Translations under genes and position numbers: made by a program
In this document: positions 9,213 to 17,343 of the stretch, piece by piece
How positions within the stretch are numbered: the first letter of the stretch is position 1
How the letters are laid out: the number at the start of each line of letters is the position of its first letter
Notes under the pieces: generated by a model
What the model was told of the DNA's origin: nothing
Databases searched by the model: none
Seen by the model: only the letters and a program-made list of their open reading frames with translations
NCBI GenBank assembly: GCA_023700845.1
Contig: JAMPYD010000001.1
Coordinates: 1-50,845 of the forward strand
Source: Elusimicrobiota bacterium
GTDB taxonomy: Bacteria; Elusimicrobiota; Elusimicrobia; UBA1565; UBA9628
Length of the DNA stretch: 50,845 bases
Reading direction: 5' to 3'

Positions 9213-9916
9213 CCGGCGCGCTGAAGCCCTATCTCGCGGGCTCCACCGGTCTTCACGTCGCCGTGATGCTCGCCCTGGCGCTGTACGCGCCCAGCGCCCT
9301 CAAAAAGGCGGACAAGGTGTACATGATCGATTTCGTGGGCGGGCCCGCCGTGCTGCAGTCGGCCGGGCCGGCGGCCGCCGCCAAGCCCGAGCCGGAGGCC
9401 GCGCCGGCCAAGCCCTCCCAGCAAGCGACCGATCCCGATTCCTTCGCGACGAAGAAGAACCGCGCCGTGGCGTTGCCCCGGCCGAGTCTGCTGCAGGGCT
9501 GGACGGAACGCAAGGCGCCGCCCAAGCCCTCGTTGATGTCCTCCGGAGGCGAGGCCTCGATGAGCCAGGCGCCGGGCCCGGCGGGGGGGATGCCCGGCGA
9601 CGCCGCCGGGATCTCGACCGACCTGCCGAACTTCCCATACCCCTGGTACATCACCCAGGTGAGGCAGATGCTGTGGAACGCCTGGCGAAAGCGCATGCCG
9701 GCGGCCTCCGGCGAGGGCGTGGTGGTGTTCTCCATCGTGCGCAACGGCGCGTTCGTGGACCTGAGGATGGAGTCGAGCTCGGGAGACGCCGGCTTCGACG
9801 AGGCGGCGGTCGAGGCGGTGCAGGCCGCGGCGCCGTTCCCCGCCCTTCCGTCGGACTTCGGGGAGCCCTTCCTGAAGATCCACCTGTCGCTGAAGTCGGA
9901 GGCCTCGTGGCGCTGA
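9209..9916 (+). CDS. TonB/TolA-like energy transducer
   Basis: This 235-aa protein has an N-terminal TM (about 13-29) and a Pro/Ala/Lys-rich periplasmic linker (roughly 45-140). A C-terminal TonB/TolA-type domain begins near YPWYITQVRQMLWNAW and includes GVVVFSIVRNGAFVDLRME and SGDAGFDEAAVEAV. Start ATG 9209 overlaps the tolR stop. Whether it works with TonB-dependent receptors or with a Pal-like partner cannot be told, because no tolB or pal lies in the window. It overlaps the next small gene by ten bases. Confidence 0.88.
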   Translation: MTGALKPYLAGSTGLHVAVMLALALYAPSALKKADKVYMIDFVGGPAVLQSAGPAAAAKPEPEAAPAKPSQQATDPDSFATKKNRAVALPRPSLLQGWTERKAPPKPSLMSSGGEASMSQAPGPAGGMPGDAAGISTDLPNFPYPWYITQVRQMLWNAWRKRMPAASGEGVVVFSIVRNGAFVDLRMESSSGDAGFDEAAVEAVQAAAPFPALPSDFGEPFLKIHLSLKSEASWR

Positions 9917-10290
9917 TCCGCTCTTTGCTGTTCGGCATGGGCGTCTACGGCCTGATCGCCGTGTGCTACCCGGACTGGACCGGCCAGATCTATCACGTGC
10001 TGGTGCTGTCGGCGATCGCCGGCGGCTCGGTCCTGGTGTGGTTCCTCGACAAGATCCTGGACCTGGGCAGCGGCGCGGCCAAGGTCGGGCTCGAGCTGTC
10101 CTTCCTGCTGACGATCGCGCTGTTCCTCGGCTACACGATGCCCCAGAAGAGCGGCAAGCCTCCCATCGAGCAGTGGATGCAGGGCGTGCGGCCGACGCGC
10201 GACACCGCGCGGCGGGGCTTCGACCGCCTGGGCGTCAACCCCGGCGGCCCGGTGGCCTCGCGCGTCGTCGACCTGTTCCCGAAGCGCTAA
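9907..10290 (+). CDS. Small three-TM membrane protein of the tol/ton operon
   Basis: This 127-aa protein from GTG 9907 overlaps the TonB-like gene by ten bases. It has three hydrophobic segments (about 3-25, 29-48 and 60-78) and a soluble basic C-terminal tail rich in Arg and Pro. I do not recognise the family. Tight coupling to the energy-transducer operon suggests an accessory role in the same envelope complex. An ATG at 9937 (MGVYGL) is an alternative start but would cut the first TM. Confidence 0.7.
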   Translation: MALIRSLLFGMGVYGLIAVCYPDWTGQIYHVLVLSAIAGGSVLVWFLDKILDLGSGAAKVGLELSFLLTIALFLGYTMPQKSGKPPIEQWMQGVRPTRDTARRGFDRLGVNPGGPVASRVVDLFPKR

Positions 10291-10493
10291 CGCGGCTTGT
10301 GACGTCGCGCGGGACGCCGCCAGGGCTTCTCCCGCATCGTGATGAGGAACTCCGGACCCGCGCGGCGGCGCTGGGCGTGCCAGGCTTCGAACTGGCCCCG
10401 GGTCAGCCGTCCCTCCAGGATCGCCGCGAGTATCTCGGCCCCATCCACGCCCCGCGCCTTCCCGCGCGCCGCTCTTCCATGCTTTCGCGTCAT
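10287..10493 (-). CDS. Small basic protein, function unknown
   Basis: A 68-aa frame starts at ATG 10493 with a good Shine-Dalgarno (GGAGGCGAAC before ATG). It begins MTRKHGRAARGKARGVDGAE and continues with a predicted helix (EILAAILEGRLTRGQFEAWH) and a basic tail. It converges on the tol operon and overlaps its last codon by four bases. The strong ribosome site is the main evidence that it is real; no family is recognised. Confidence 0.5.
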   Translation of the reverse strand: MTRKHGRAARGKARGVDGAEILAAILEGRLTRGQFEAWHAQRRRAGPEFLITMREKPWRRPARRHKPR

Positions 10494-10516
10494 GTTCGCC
10501 TCCAACCCTCTCCCGC

Positions 10517-11806
10517 TTAGACCGCCCGTCTGAGCTCCACCCAGAACCGGCTCCCGCGGCCGGGCTCCGACTCGACGCCGGCCGTCCCTCCCAGCCGCTC
10601 CGCGCCCCGCCTCACGATGGCCAGGCCGATGCCGGTGCCCGGGAAATCCTCGGCCGAGTGCAGGCGCTGAAAGACGTCGAAGATCCTCGCCTGATGGGCG
10701 GCGTCGATGCCGATCCCGTTGTCCTCCACCCAGAAGCGCACCGAATCCCCGCGCGCCTCGCCGCGGACCTGGACGCGCGGCTCGACGCCGGGCGGGACGA
10801 ACTTGAGGGCGTTGGAGAGGAGGTTGGCGAAGATCTGCGTCAGCGGGACGGCGTGCCCCAGCACGCGGGGCAAAGGCTCCTCGACGTCGATCCTCGCCTT
10901 GCGCTCCTTGATCTCGGCGTCGAGGCCGGCGATCACGGCGGACAGGATGGCGGACGGGTCCATGGGCTCGGCCTTGACGTCCTCGAGCGTGAGGCGGCTG
11001 TAGAAGAGGAGGTCCTCGATGAGCTGGTCCATGCGCCGGGTCGCGGCCATGATGCGCAGGGCGTGCGGGCGGGAGCGCTCGTCCGCGCCGGCCACCAGGA
11101 ACTCCGTGTAGCCGTGGATGTGGCGCAAGGGCGCCCGCAGGTCGTGGGCGATCGAGTAGGCGAAGGAGTGCAGGTCCTTGATGGTCTGCTCCAGCCGGAC
11201 GGTGCGCTCGGCGACGAGTCCCTCGAGGTTCTCGCTGACCCGGCGCGCCTCCTTCTCCGCCTGCTCGGCCTTTTCCCGCAGGGCCGTCTCGCGAAGGCGG
11301 CCGTAGTAGCGGTCGAGCGCGATCGAGATGTGATTGGCCGCGGTGTTGACGAAGGCCAGGTCCGCCTCGTCGAGCGCCAGGCCCGGCTCGACCTGGACGA
11401 TCCCGAAGCTCGGTCGGCCGCGCAGCGCCAAGGGGATCACGACGGCCTCCGCCCGCGCCCCCGATTCCGGCTCGCTCTTGAGCACCGACTCCCGCTCCTC
11501 CACCTCCGAGGCGGGCAGGCCGGTGACGTAGGCGTAGGAATCCACCGCCCTCTTCTTCAGGTCCGCCAGCCGCTCCCGGCTCTCCCGGCGCGAGCGCCAG
11601 ACGTGCAGGCGCACGCTCGCGTCGCGCTTCTCGACGAGGATCACGCTGCGCAGCGGGATCGCCTTGACCAGGAGCTTGAGTACGGCCGCGGTCATGGCTT
11701 CCACCGAGTCGAAGGGGGAGAGCAGGACGCGTCCGACCTCGTAGAGCAGCTCCAGGCGGCGGTCCGCGGCGAGGGTGGCGCGGGCCGGCGTGGGATGGGC
11801 TCTCAC
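10517..11806 (-). CDS. GAF-domain sensor histidine kinase
   Basis: This 429-aa soluble kinase has an N-terminal GAF-like sensor domain (about 17-168), a coiled-coil linker (170-210), and HisKA with the phosphoacceptor His221 in SFAYSIAHDLRAPLRHIHGY. The HATPase_c domain follows, with N box FANLLSNALKF, G1 box VEDNGIGID and G2 box GTGIGLAIVRRGAERLGG. It resembles the phytochrome-like/bacteriophytochrome kinase group that uses SFAYSIAHDLRAPLR. The GTG start overlaps the stop of the KaiC-like gene by four bases (GTGA), so the two are co-translated. No response regulator is encoded in the window, so signalling may run to a remote partner. Confidence 0.92.
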   Translation of the reverse strand: MRAHPTPARATLAADRRLELLYEVGRVLLSPFDSVEAMTAAVLKLLVKAIPLRSVILVEKRDASVRLHVWRSRRESRERLADLKKRAVDSYAYVTGLPASEVEERESVLKSEPESGARAEAVVIPLALRGRPSFGIVQVEPGLALDEADLAFVNTAANHISIALDRYYGRLRETALREKAEQAEKEARRVSENLEGLVAERTVRLEQTIKDLHSFAYSIAHDLRAPLRHIHGYTEFLVAGADERSRPHALRIMAATRRMDQLIEDLLFYSRLTLEDVKAEPMDPSAILSAVIAGLDAEIKERKARIDVEEPLPRVLGHAVPLTQIFANLLSNALKFVPPGVEPRVQVRGEARGDSVRFWVEDNGIGIDAAHQARIFDVFQRLHSAEDFPGTGIGLAIVRRGAERLGGTAGVESEPGRGSRFWVELRRAV

Positions 11807-14370
11807 GGCAGCGGGAGCTCCACCGCCCCCATGGCCCGCCGCGCCGGGCCCACCCGCGCGCCGCCCTTCCCGACCGTGAGCGTGTGCGCTTCGGCGGAAT
11901 GCGCGCTGGCCCGGGTCTTGACCACGGTCAGCAGGGGCGTGCGCGCGCCTCCGTGGGAGTAGCGCAGCATGATGAGGTTGTCGGCGACCGCCGAGACTCC
12001 GCCTTCGGCCGCCACGTCGGTGGAGTGGAGGCGCTGCGACTCGAGCGTCAGCAAGGAGGTGACGCCCAGGGCCTTGAAGCGGACGACGAGGTTGTGCAGG
12101 AGGATCTGCGCCTGCTCGCGACCCAATCCGGCCGTCGCCAGGCGGCTGGCGCCGTCGAAGACGAGGCGGCGCACGCCGGCGGCCTGGATCTTCTCGGTCA
12201 GCACGGTCAGGTACTGCCCCGCCGCGATCCGCTCCGGCGGGAAGTACAAGAGCTCGACGAACCCGTTGGCCGCCGGCTCCCGGATCGCGAGGCCCAGCGC
12301 GTCCGCGGTCGCGAGGATCTGGCCGGGGCCTTCCTCGAGGGTCACGTACAGCCCCTTCTCGCCCGCCGCGGCGCCCTCCGCGATGAACTGCAGGGCGATG
12401 GTGCTCTTGCCGCTGCCCGCGCTTCCCGACACGATGGTCGCGCTGTGCTCGAAGACCCCGCCGCCGAGCAGCGCGTCGAGGCCGGGCACGCCGGTCCCCA
12501 GGCGCCGCCCCAGGCGCGGCTCCGGCGGGACCTCGAAGCGCACGTCGATGCTCGCGCGGGGGAACACGCGCACCCCGCCCTGGTCGATGGCCATCGCGTG
12601 GCGGCCCAGGAGGTGCGGCGTGGCCCGAAGCTTGTACACCTCGACGTAGCGCCTGCGCTCCAGGCCCTCGGACTCCGAGCTCAGGATGATCGCGCCGTCG
12701 AGCACGGTCTCCTCGACGCCCATCCGGCTGATGTTGGGGGTGCCGTAGGGGATGTCGGTCGAGAGGAAGCCGACCGCGTCGGCCTCGTCGATGGCGGCGG
12801 CGAGCTGGAACGTCTTCTCGCGGGCGCGCGTCGGGTCGGATATCTTATGAAGGAAGACGGACAGGGAATCGACCGCGACGCGGGCCGGCTCGAACGCCTG
12901 GATGCGCTCGTGCATCATCAGCAGGTGGCGCTCGCCGCGGATGTCGGGCTGGGGGATGTAGGCGAGCTCGAGCCGCCCCTCCTCGATCTGGCGGTCGAAG
13001 TCCCAGCCCAGGCCGATCGCGGTCTCCCGCAGGCGCTCAGGCGTTTCCTCGAAGGAGAACAGCAGGCCCTTCTCGCCCTTCAAGGCGCCGCGGTACAGGA
13101 TCTCGAGCAGGAGCACGGTCTTGCCGGTGCCGCTGACCCCGCTGACCAGCACGCTCGAGCCGCGCAGTATGCCGCCGTCGAGCAGCTCGTCGAGACGCGA
13201 GACGCCGAGCTTGATGCGCTCGCGCGCGACGCCGGGACGCGGCGTGCGCCGGATCGCGACGCTCGGGGCGTACACCTCGATGCCGCGCGCGGTGATCGAG
13301 AAGGGCTGGCGATCGGGGCTGTGATCCGTGCCGCGCATCTTGAGCACCTGGATGAAGCGCTGCTCCTCGCCCGCCGTCTCGTAATGGGAGAGCATGAGCA
13401 GCCCGTCGACCACGGAGAACAGCGGGCTCGCGCTCTCCTCGTCGGGGATATACTCGCCGATGAGCAAGGTCGTGCAGTCCCACGCGACGAGGCTCGCCGC
13501 GAGGTCGTAGCAGAAGCGGCGGAACTGCCGGGGGGAGTGGGCCAGGCCCTCGAAGCCCTTGAAGCTGTCGATGACCAGCAAGGAGGGCCTGAGGCTCTCG
13601 ACCGCCGCGAGGATCGCCTCCAGGTGCCGCTCGAGGTTCTGGTCGCGCAGGAGCTTGCCGATGTCCATCAGGTGGATCGAGTCGTCGATCTTCCCGGCGT
13701 CGAAGTACGCGAACTGGCGCATGAACTTCATGAGCTTGGCCGCCGGCTCCGAGAAGGTGCTCATATAGAGCACGCGGCGGTCCGGCGCCGCGTGGTGGAA
13801 GGCGATCTGATGGCCGAGCGTGGTCTTCCCCGAGCCGGGGGCGCCGGCGATCACCGTGACCGAGCCCTCGGGCAGGCCGCCGCCCAGGACCTCGTCGAGG
13901 TTGCGCACGCCGGTGCTGAGCCTCGGGAGGGAGGCTTCGGCGCTCAGGGCCGACTTCTTCACGTCGACGGCCACGGGCGCCGATCCGTCGCCGGCCTCTC
14001 CCGTCAGCAGCGAGTGCAGGGCGGGGGTCAGGATGCCGCCCGAGAGATGGCCGAGCAGGCCCAGCGTCTCGGAGAGCAGGAAGGCAAGGGCCTCTCGCAG
14101 GCGGCCGTCGCCGTCCGCGAGAAGGCAGTCGAAGCTCGCCTCCCAGTCGTCGACGCGCAGCGGCGCCAGCGCCGGGTATCTCTCGGCCGCGCCGGCCAGC
14201 ACGCGCTGCGAAGCGGACTTCACGGTGATATCCCCGAGGGTCGCCTCCGCCCGGCGCCACAGCGCGTCCCACGTCCGCGCGAAGCGCTCGATGACCTCCT
14301 TCGCCGGCGTGTCCTCCTGCGCCTTGAACCACGCGGAGACCGCCTCGGCGGGGCTGCGGCCGTTCGCCAT
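11803..14370 (-). CDS. Three-domain KaiC-like RecA ATPase
   Basis: This 855-aa protein starts at ATG 14370, chosen for the GGGAGGAAGC Shine-Dalgarno directly upstream; a longer frame exists but lacks a ribosome site. An all-helical N-terminal region of about 145 residues is followed by three KaiC/RecA domains, each opening with the family phrase GxxxLDxxLxGG. The Walker A motifs are GAPGSGKT (about 176-183), GVSGTGKT and GSAGSGKS. Cyanobacterial KaiC has two such domains; three in tandem is unusual. Downstream, in a GTGA overlap, lies a histidine kinase, as in KaiC-kinase signalling pairs outside cyanobacteria. Role (timing, stress or light-related signalling) is inference. No kaiA or kaiB is seen. 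Confidence 0.9.
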   Translation of the reverse strand: MANGRSPAEAVSAWFKAQEDTPAKEVIERFARTWDALWRRAEATLGDITVKSASQRVLAGAAERYPALAPLRVDDWEASFDCLLADGDGRLREALAFLLSETLGLLGHLSGGILTPALHSLLTGEAGDGSAPVAVDVKKSALSAEASLPRLSTGVRNLDEVLGGGLPEGSVTVIAGAPGSGKTTLGHQIAFHHAAPDRRVLYMSTFSEPAAKLMKFMRQFAYFDAGKIDDSIHLMDIGKLLRDQNLERHLEAILAAVESLRPSLLVIDSFKGFEGLAHSPRQFRRFCYDLAASLVAWDCTTLLIGEYIPDEESASPLFSVVDGLLMLSHYETAGEEQRFIQVLKMRGTDHSPDRQPFSITARGIEVYAPSVAIRRTPRPGVARERIKLGVSRLDELLDGGILRGSSVLVSGVSGTGKTVLLLEILYRGALKGEKGLLFSFEETPERLRETAIGLGWDFDRQIEEGRLELAYIPQPDIRGERHLLMMHERIQAFEPARVAVDSLSVFLHKISDPTRAREKTFQLAAAIDEADAVGFLSTDIPYGTPNISRMGVEETVLDGAIILSSESEGLERRRYVEVYKLRATPHLLGRHAMAIDQGGVRVFPRASIDVRFEVPPEPRLGRRLGTGVPGLDALLGGGVFEHSATIVSGSAGSGKSTIALQFIAEGAAAGEKGLYVTLEEGPGQILATADALGLAIREPAANGFVELLYFPPERIAAGQYLTVLTEKIQAAGVRRLVFDGASRLATAGLGREQAQILLHNLVVRFKALGVTSLLTLESQRLHSTDVAAEGGVSAVADNLIMLRYSHGGARTPLLTVVKTRASAHSAEAHTLTVGKGGARVGPARRAMGAVELPLP

Positions 14371-14504
14371 GCTTCCTCCCTGACGGGGACCATTGTAAGC
14401 ACCCGCGCGGCCGAAGTCTGCTGAGGGAGTGTGAATTTTAATCAACGGTCCTGCATCGTGCCTCCCGCGCGCGGATTATTGCTAGAATGACTCGTCGAGA
14501 CCCC
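14371..14504. promoter_or_regulatory. KaiC gene leader and the native tRNA-Ser upstream region
   Basis: No gene is seen here. On the minus strand TTACAAT (about 14,398-14,392) lies some 20 bases before the KaiC ATG with its ribosome site. On the plus strand TAGAAT (14483-14488) sits 20 bases before the tRNA 5' end and is a candidate -10 box for the original tRNA-Ser gene that the island has split. Confidence 0.4.
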
Positions 14505-14547
14505 TTCTGGAGAGGTGGGTGAGCGGCTGAAACCGACGGTTTGCTAA
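14505..14547 (+). repeat. Left attachment site: 43-bp repeat with the truncated tRNA-Ser 5' half
   Basis: This segment is identical over 43 bases to 34556-34598. It contains the first 39 bases of the tRNA-Ser gene (acceptor 5' strand GGAGAGG, D arm, anticodon loop TTGCTAA) and stops at the 3' side of the anticodon loop. After it the sequence diverges from the tRNA and enters island DNA, so this copy cannot give a normal tRNA. The flanking DNA to its left is chromosomal and probably contains the original tRNA promoter. Confidence 0.9.
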
Positions 14548-14840
14548 TCTCTCCGACGACGCCAGGTAGCTCCCTCCTGGTCGACTTCTGCTGTAAAATC
14601 CTACCTCTCGTTTGCGCTTGGTTGCCGTTGGCGGAGCGACTTTTGCTCAAAACCCGCTGAAAAGCCGTCTTCGGGGATTGACCGATCCTCGACGGAAATG
14701 CTTACATCTCTTACCCGGACACAGACCAACCCTCGTCGGCAACGGCGGGGGCTTTTTTTTGCCCGGGTCACGTCTGCCCCGGGCCTAACGATCGGCCCGG
14801 CTCGCCCGTCCCCTACCCGAGGCAGCGCCGAGAGGAACCT
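14548..14840 (+). other. Island left-end non-coding region
   Basis: No credible gene is seen in these 293 bases. They begin with TCTCTCCGA, which resembles the 3' acceptor strand of the tRNA (CCTCTCCGA). They also hold a CCAGG/CCTGG hairpin near 14,562-14,580 and a rho-independent terminator at 14730-14760, and end with the ribosome site (GAGAGGAA) of the first cargo gene. The region may also carry integrase arm sites, which cannot be recognised by eye. Confidence 0.5.
14730..14760 (+). terminator. Rho-independent terminator at the island left end
   Basis: A stem of CCTCGTCG paired with CGGCGGGG around a GCAA loop (14731-14750, some G-U pairs) is followed by GCTTTTTTTT. It would stop transcripts entering from the split tRNA promoter before they reach the cargo operon. 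Confidence 0.75.
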
Positions 14841-15845
14841 ATGGCAACTGAAGCACAAGTGAAGGCGCTCCGCGATCACACCGACAAGGCACTGGCCGTC
14901 TACCAGAAGGACTTGGTCAAGCGCTCGCAGTGGGGCGAGATCACGTTCGAGAAGGCCGAGGCCGATCTCGTGCGCGCCCAGGAACTCCTCACCTACCTCA
15001 AGGAGCTTCCGCTGGACGTGCTGCCCGACGGCGTCATCAACAGCACCAACACGGCCGTCCAACAACTGATCCCGATCCTCACCAGGATCGACACCTTCAC
15101 GCTGAACACCGGCAACCCCGCCGCGCAGCGTGACGACATCGCGACCCAGTTTCACGGCCAGGTCGACTCCGTTTACAATACCGTCGGCGTCTGGATTCCG
15201 TTCTTGGCCTACAAGAAGGGAGACATCGCCGAGAACGTCGGCAGGCTGAGCCAAGCCGTCGCCGAAGCGAAGGCCACTCTGGAGGAGGCCAAGCAGACCA
15301 CCGAGGCCAAGAAGATCGAGATCGACTCCATCGTCGCCGCCGCCAGGGCCGCGTCGGCGTCTGCTGGGGCCGCCGTCTTCACCGAGGACTTCTTGAAGGA
15401 GTCTAGTACCCAGGAAAAGCTGGCCAAGAATTGGCTCATAGCCGCCGGTGTCATAGGCGTGCTCGGAATCGTAGCGGCAAGCGCCATGTGGTTGGTCGCC
15501 TACAAATCGCAGACCCTGGAGACATCTCAACTCGTGCAGGTCATCGCGGCCAAGCTCGTGATCTTGAGCATCCTGATCGGCGCGGCCTCCTGGTGTGGCG
15601 GCATCTACAAGGCCCTACGCCACCAGACCAGCATGAACAAGCACCGCGCCTTGAGCCTGCGAACGCTCCAAGCGTTCGTTAAGGCCGGAAGCGACGACCA
15701 AACGAAGAACGCGGTCCTCATGGAGGCTTGCCGCGCGGTCTTCTTGGGCGGCAACACCGGCTACCTCGACGGCAAAGGCGGCGGGATGGACGAGTCGAGC
15801 CTGAAGGTCATCGAGATCGCCAAGACCTTGAGCGGGAAATCCTAA
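14841..15845 (+). CDS. Coiled-coil protein with two TM segments, candidate defence component
   Basis: This 334-aa protein starts at ATG 14841 behind GAGAGGAACCT. A long, mostly helical N-terminal region (1-190) includes a strong coiled-coil around 130-165 (AKATLEEAKQTTEAKKIEID). Two TM hairpin segments follow (about 196-217 and 230-255), then a soluble C-terminal part of about 75 residues. I do not recognise a family. Membrane proteins of this build occur as effector or sensor parts in multi-gene defence systems, and here it is first in a rightward cluster that leads to Abi_C and HEPN genes. Confidence 0.75.
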   Translation: MATEAQVKALRDHTDKALAVYQKDLVKRSQWGEITFEKAEADLVRAQELLTYLKELPLDVLPDGVINSTNTAVQQLIPILTRIDTFTLNTGNPAAQRDDIATQFHGQVDSVYNTVGVWIPFLAYKKGDIAENVGRLSQAVAEAKATLEEAKQTTEAKKIEIDSIVAAARAASASAGAAVFTEDFLKESSTQEKLAKNWLIAAGVIGVLGIVAASAMWLVAYKSQTLETSQLVQVIAAKLVILSILIGAASWCGGIYKALRHQTSMNKHRALSLRTLQAFVKAGSDDQTKNAVLMEACRAVFLGGNTGYLDGKGGGMDESSLKVIEIAKTLSGKS

Positions 15846-15865
15846 CACTGACTGGAGAACAGACC

Positions 15866-16162
15866 ATGGCCAGCTATTTCTACGACAAGCACGTCCCCGA
15901 CGGCGGTGACCCCGCCAATAAGACCGGGACGGCTCCCGGTTTCCGCTTCTGTGTCTGCGAGCAGGACGCCGCGATCGGCATCGAGATGGATATGATTGAG
16001 GAGAGCCGGTCAGCGACCATCAACCCCAAGACGCACTACTCTGCGCTGATCAACATCAAAGAAGCCAAGCAACTTCTCGCTGGTCTCCAACAGGCCATCG
16101 ACCGCGCGGCGAGCAAGACCGGCGGAAAGGACCTCCACGAAGACCGCGTCCGCGATCTCTAA
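15866..16162 (+). CDS. Small protein of the defence-like cluster, 98 aa
   Basis: The frame from ATG 15866 follows CTGGAGAAC (ribosome site) 20 bases after the membrane protein gene. It has a beta-rich first half (PGFRFCVCEQDAAIGIEMDM) and a C-terminal helix (LINIKEAKQLLAGLQQAIDR). I do not recognise it. The strand-then-helix layout with ExxxLLxxLxxAI is common in small DNA- or protein-binding adaptors, but no function can be assigned. Confidence 0.7.
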   Translation: MASYFYDKHVPDGGDPANKTGTAPGFRFCVCEQDAAIGIEMDMIEESRSATINPKTHYSALINIKEAKQLLAGLQQAIDRAASKTGGKDLHEDRVRDL

Positions 16163-16167
16163 CTACT

Positions 16168-16473
16168 ATGACGATCTCTGAACTCTACAGGAAGTGCGGC
16201 GTCTTCATCGGCAACACTACGGTCGTGAACCCGATCGGGGCTGACGCCCCACCGTCGATGCGGGCGATGTCCGAGAGCATGGACCGGGAATCCCTCAAGG
16301 ACATCGCATCTTGGGAAGTTCCCGACGAAGCCGCCTCTGACGAAGACCTCACGAAGCTCTTGACTGACGCGAAGGGGCTGGCCGCCAAGGGCCTGGCGCA
16401 GAAAGAACAAGTCTGCTCGACGGTGGCCGATCTCAGGAAGTACCTGAGTGGACACTACCCGGTCTCCGAATGA
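16168..16473 (+). CDS. Small protein of the defence-like cluster, 101 aa
   Basis: It begins MTISELYRKCGVFIGNTTVV five bases after the previous stop and has a mostly helical, acidic C-terminal half. No motif is recognised. The next gene starts (GTG 16448) inside its last 26 bases, so it sits within a translationally coupled cluster. Confidence 0.65.
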   Translation: MTISELYRKCGVFIGNTTVVNPIGADAPPSMRAMSESMDRESLKDIASWEVPDEAASDEDLTKLLTDAKGLAAKGLAQKEQVCSTVADLRKYLSGHYPVSE

Positions 16474-17329
16474 GCCCCCGGCTGAAAACGGAATCCATCT
16501 GATCAAGTTCTACACGGGCCAAGGAGCAGGGGGTTTCGAGCGCGTCCGGCAGCCCTATACGGCCAAGGAGTGGGAGAAAATTAGGGGGTCTGCGCTCCGC
16601 CTTCTCCAGGCGCGGCAACGCGACGCCGCCGCCGAACTGTTCGAGGCCATCCCGTTTCAGTTGTATGAAGGGACCAATTTTTTTGGAGACGAGTTCCAGG
16701 TGCTCTACTGCGCCGTAAATCACGAACGATACGTTGAACTATCCGAACTTGCAGGAGACGAGGAGACCTCCGGTTCGATCAGGGCGATCGTGAAAGCTCT
16801 CGATGAGATTGGACATTCCGTAAGGCACGTCGCAGTCGGCGTAGACTCGAACTCCGGCCCAGCCCCAGTCGCACTGCCCGACCCAAAGGTCACCTCGGAC
16901 ACGGTGGCGCGCGCCCTTGCCGACGCTGAGCGGTTGATAAACTCAAACGGCGGCGCCATCAGCGCAGTCGATCGGGTTCACACGGCGCTTCATGGCTACC
17001 TGAGAGAGGTGTGCCGCGACGGTAAAATCGACTTCGCCGACGACGCGGGAACGACCGCCCTATTCGGACTCCTCCGCCAGCATCACCCGGCCCTTTCTGG
17101 GACCATCCCTAGCGGCGAGCCAATCCATCGGTTACTTCGGCCTCTGGCGGGAGTCATCGATACGCTTGACCCAGTGAGAAATACGCGGAGCATGGCTCAT
17201 CCGAACGCGACTTTATTGGGGGAGCCAGAGGCGATGCTGGTTATCAATGCGATCCGCACTCTTTTTCATTACCTCGACAGCAAGCTGAGTGAATCCCGAG
17301 CGAAGAGAACCGGGAAGCTCCCGTTCTAG
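16448..17329 (+). CDS. Abortive-infection C-terminal domain (Abi_C) protein
   Basis: This 293-aa protein has a C-terminal segment (about 172-278) that matches the Abi_C type: AVDRVHTALHGYLREVC, then LFGLLRQHHPAL, then RNTRSMAHPNA with the conserved RN...H (R244, N245, H251). Abi_C domains are HEPN-related and occur in abortive-infection proteins that probably cleave RNA. The N-terminal 150 residues are not recognised and may sense a trigger. The GTG 16448 start overlaps the previous gene by 26 bases, and the stop overlaps the alternative GTG start of the next gene by one base. Confidence 0.75.
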   Translation: MDTTRSPNEPPAENGIHLIKFYTGQGAGGFERVRQPYTAKEWEKIRGSALRLLQARQRDAAAELFEAIPFQLYEGTNFFGDEFQVLYCAVNHERYVELSELAGDEETSGSIRAIVKALDEIGHSVRHVAVGVDSNSGPAPVALPDPKVTSDTVARALADAERLINSNGGAISAVDRVHTALHGYLREVCRDGKIDFADDAGTTALFGLLRQHHPALSGTIPSGEPIHRLLRPLAGVIDTLDPVRNTRSMAHPNATLLGEPEAMLVINAIRTLFHYLDSKLSESRAKRTGKLPF

Positions 17330-17343
17330 TGGCAGAACCTGGA

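Noticed and set aside
14371..14445. Longer start for the triple-KaiC gene
   Set aside because: The 25 extra residues lack a ribosome site and cover the promoter; the ATG at 14370 follows GGGAGG.
14438..14650. Frame on the minus strand through the left tRNA fragment
   Set aside because: Its middle (KPSVSAAHPPLQKG) is a translation of antisense tRNA-Ser sequence and recurs in the frame at 34531-34878 over the intact tRNA. Both are artefacts.
14548..14840. CRISPR array or retron-like RNA in the island left end
   Set aside because: No regularly spaced repeats and no reverse transcriptase in the window. No CRISPR-like repeats were seen anywhere in the window.
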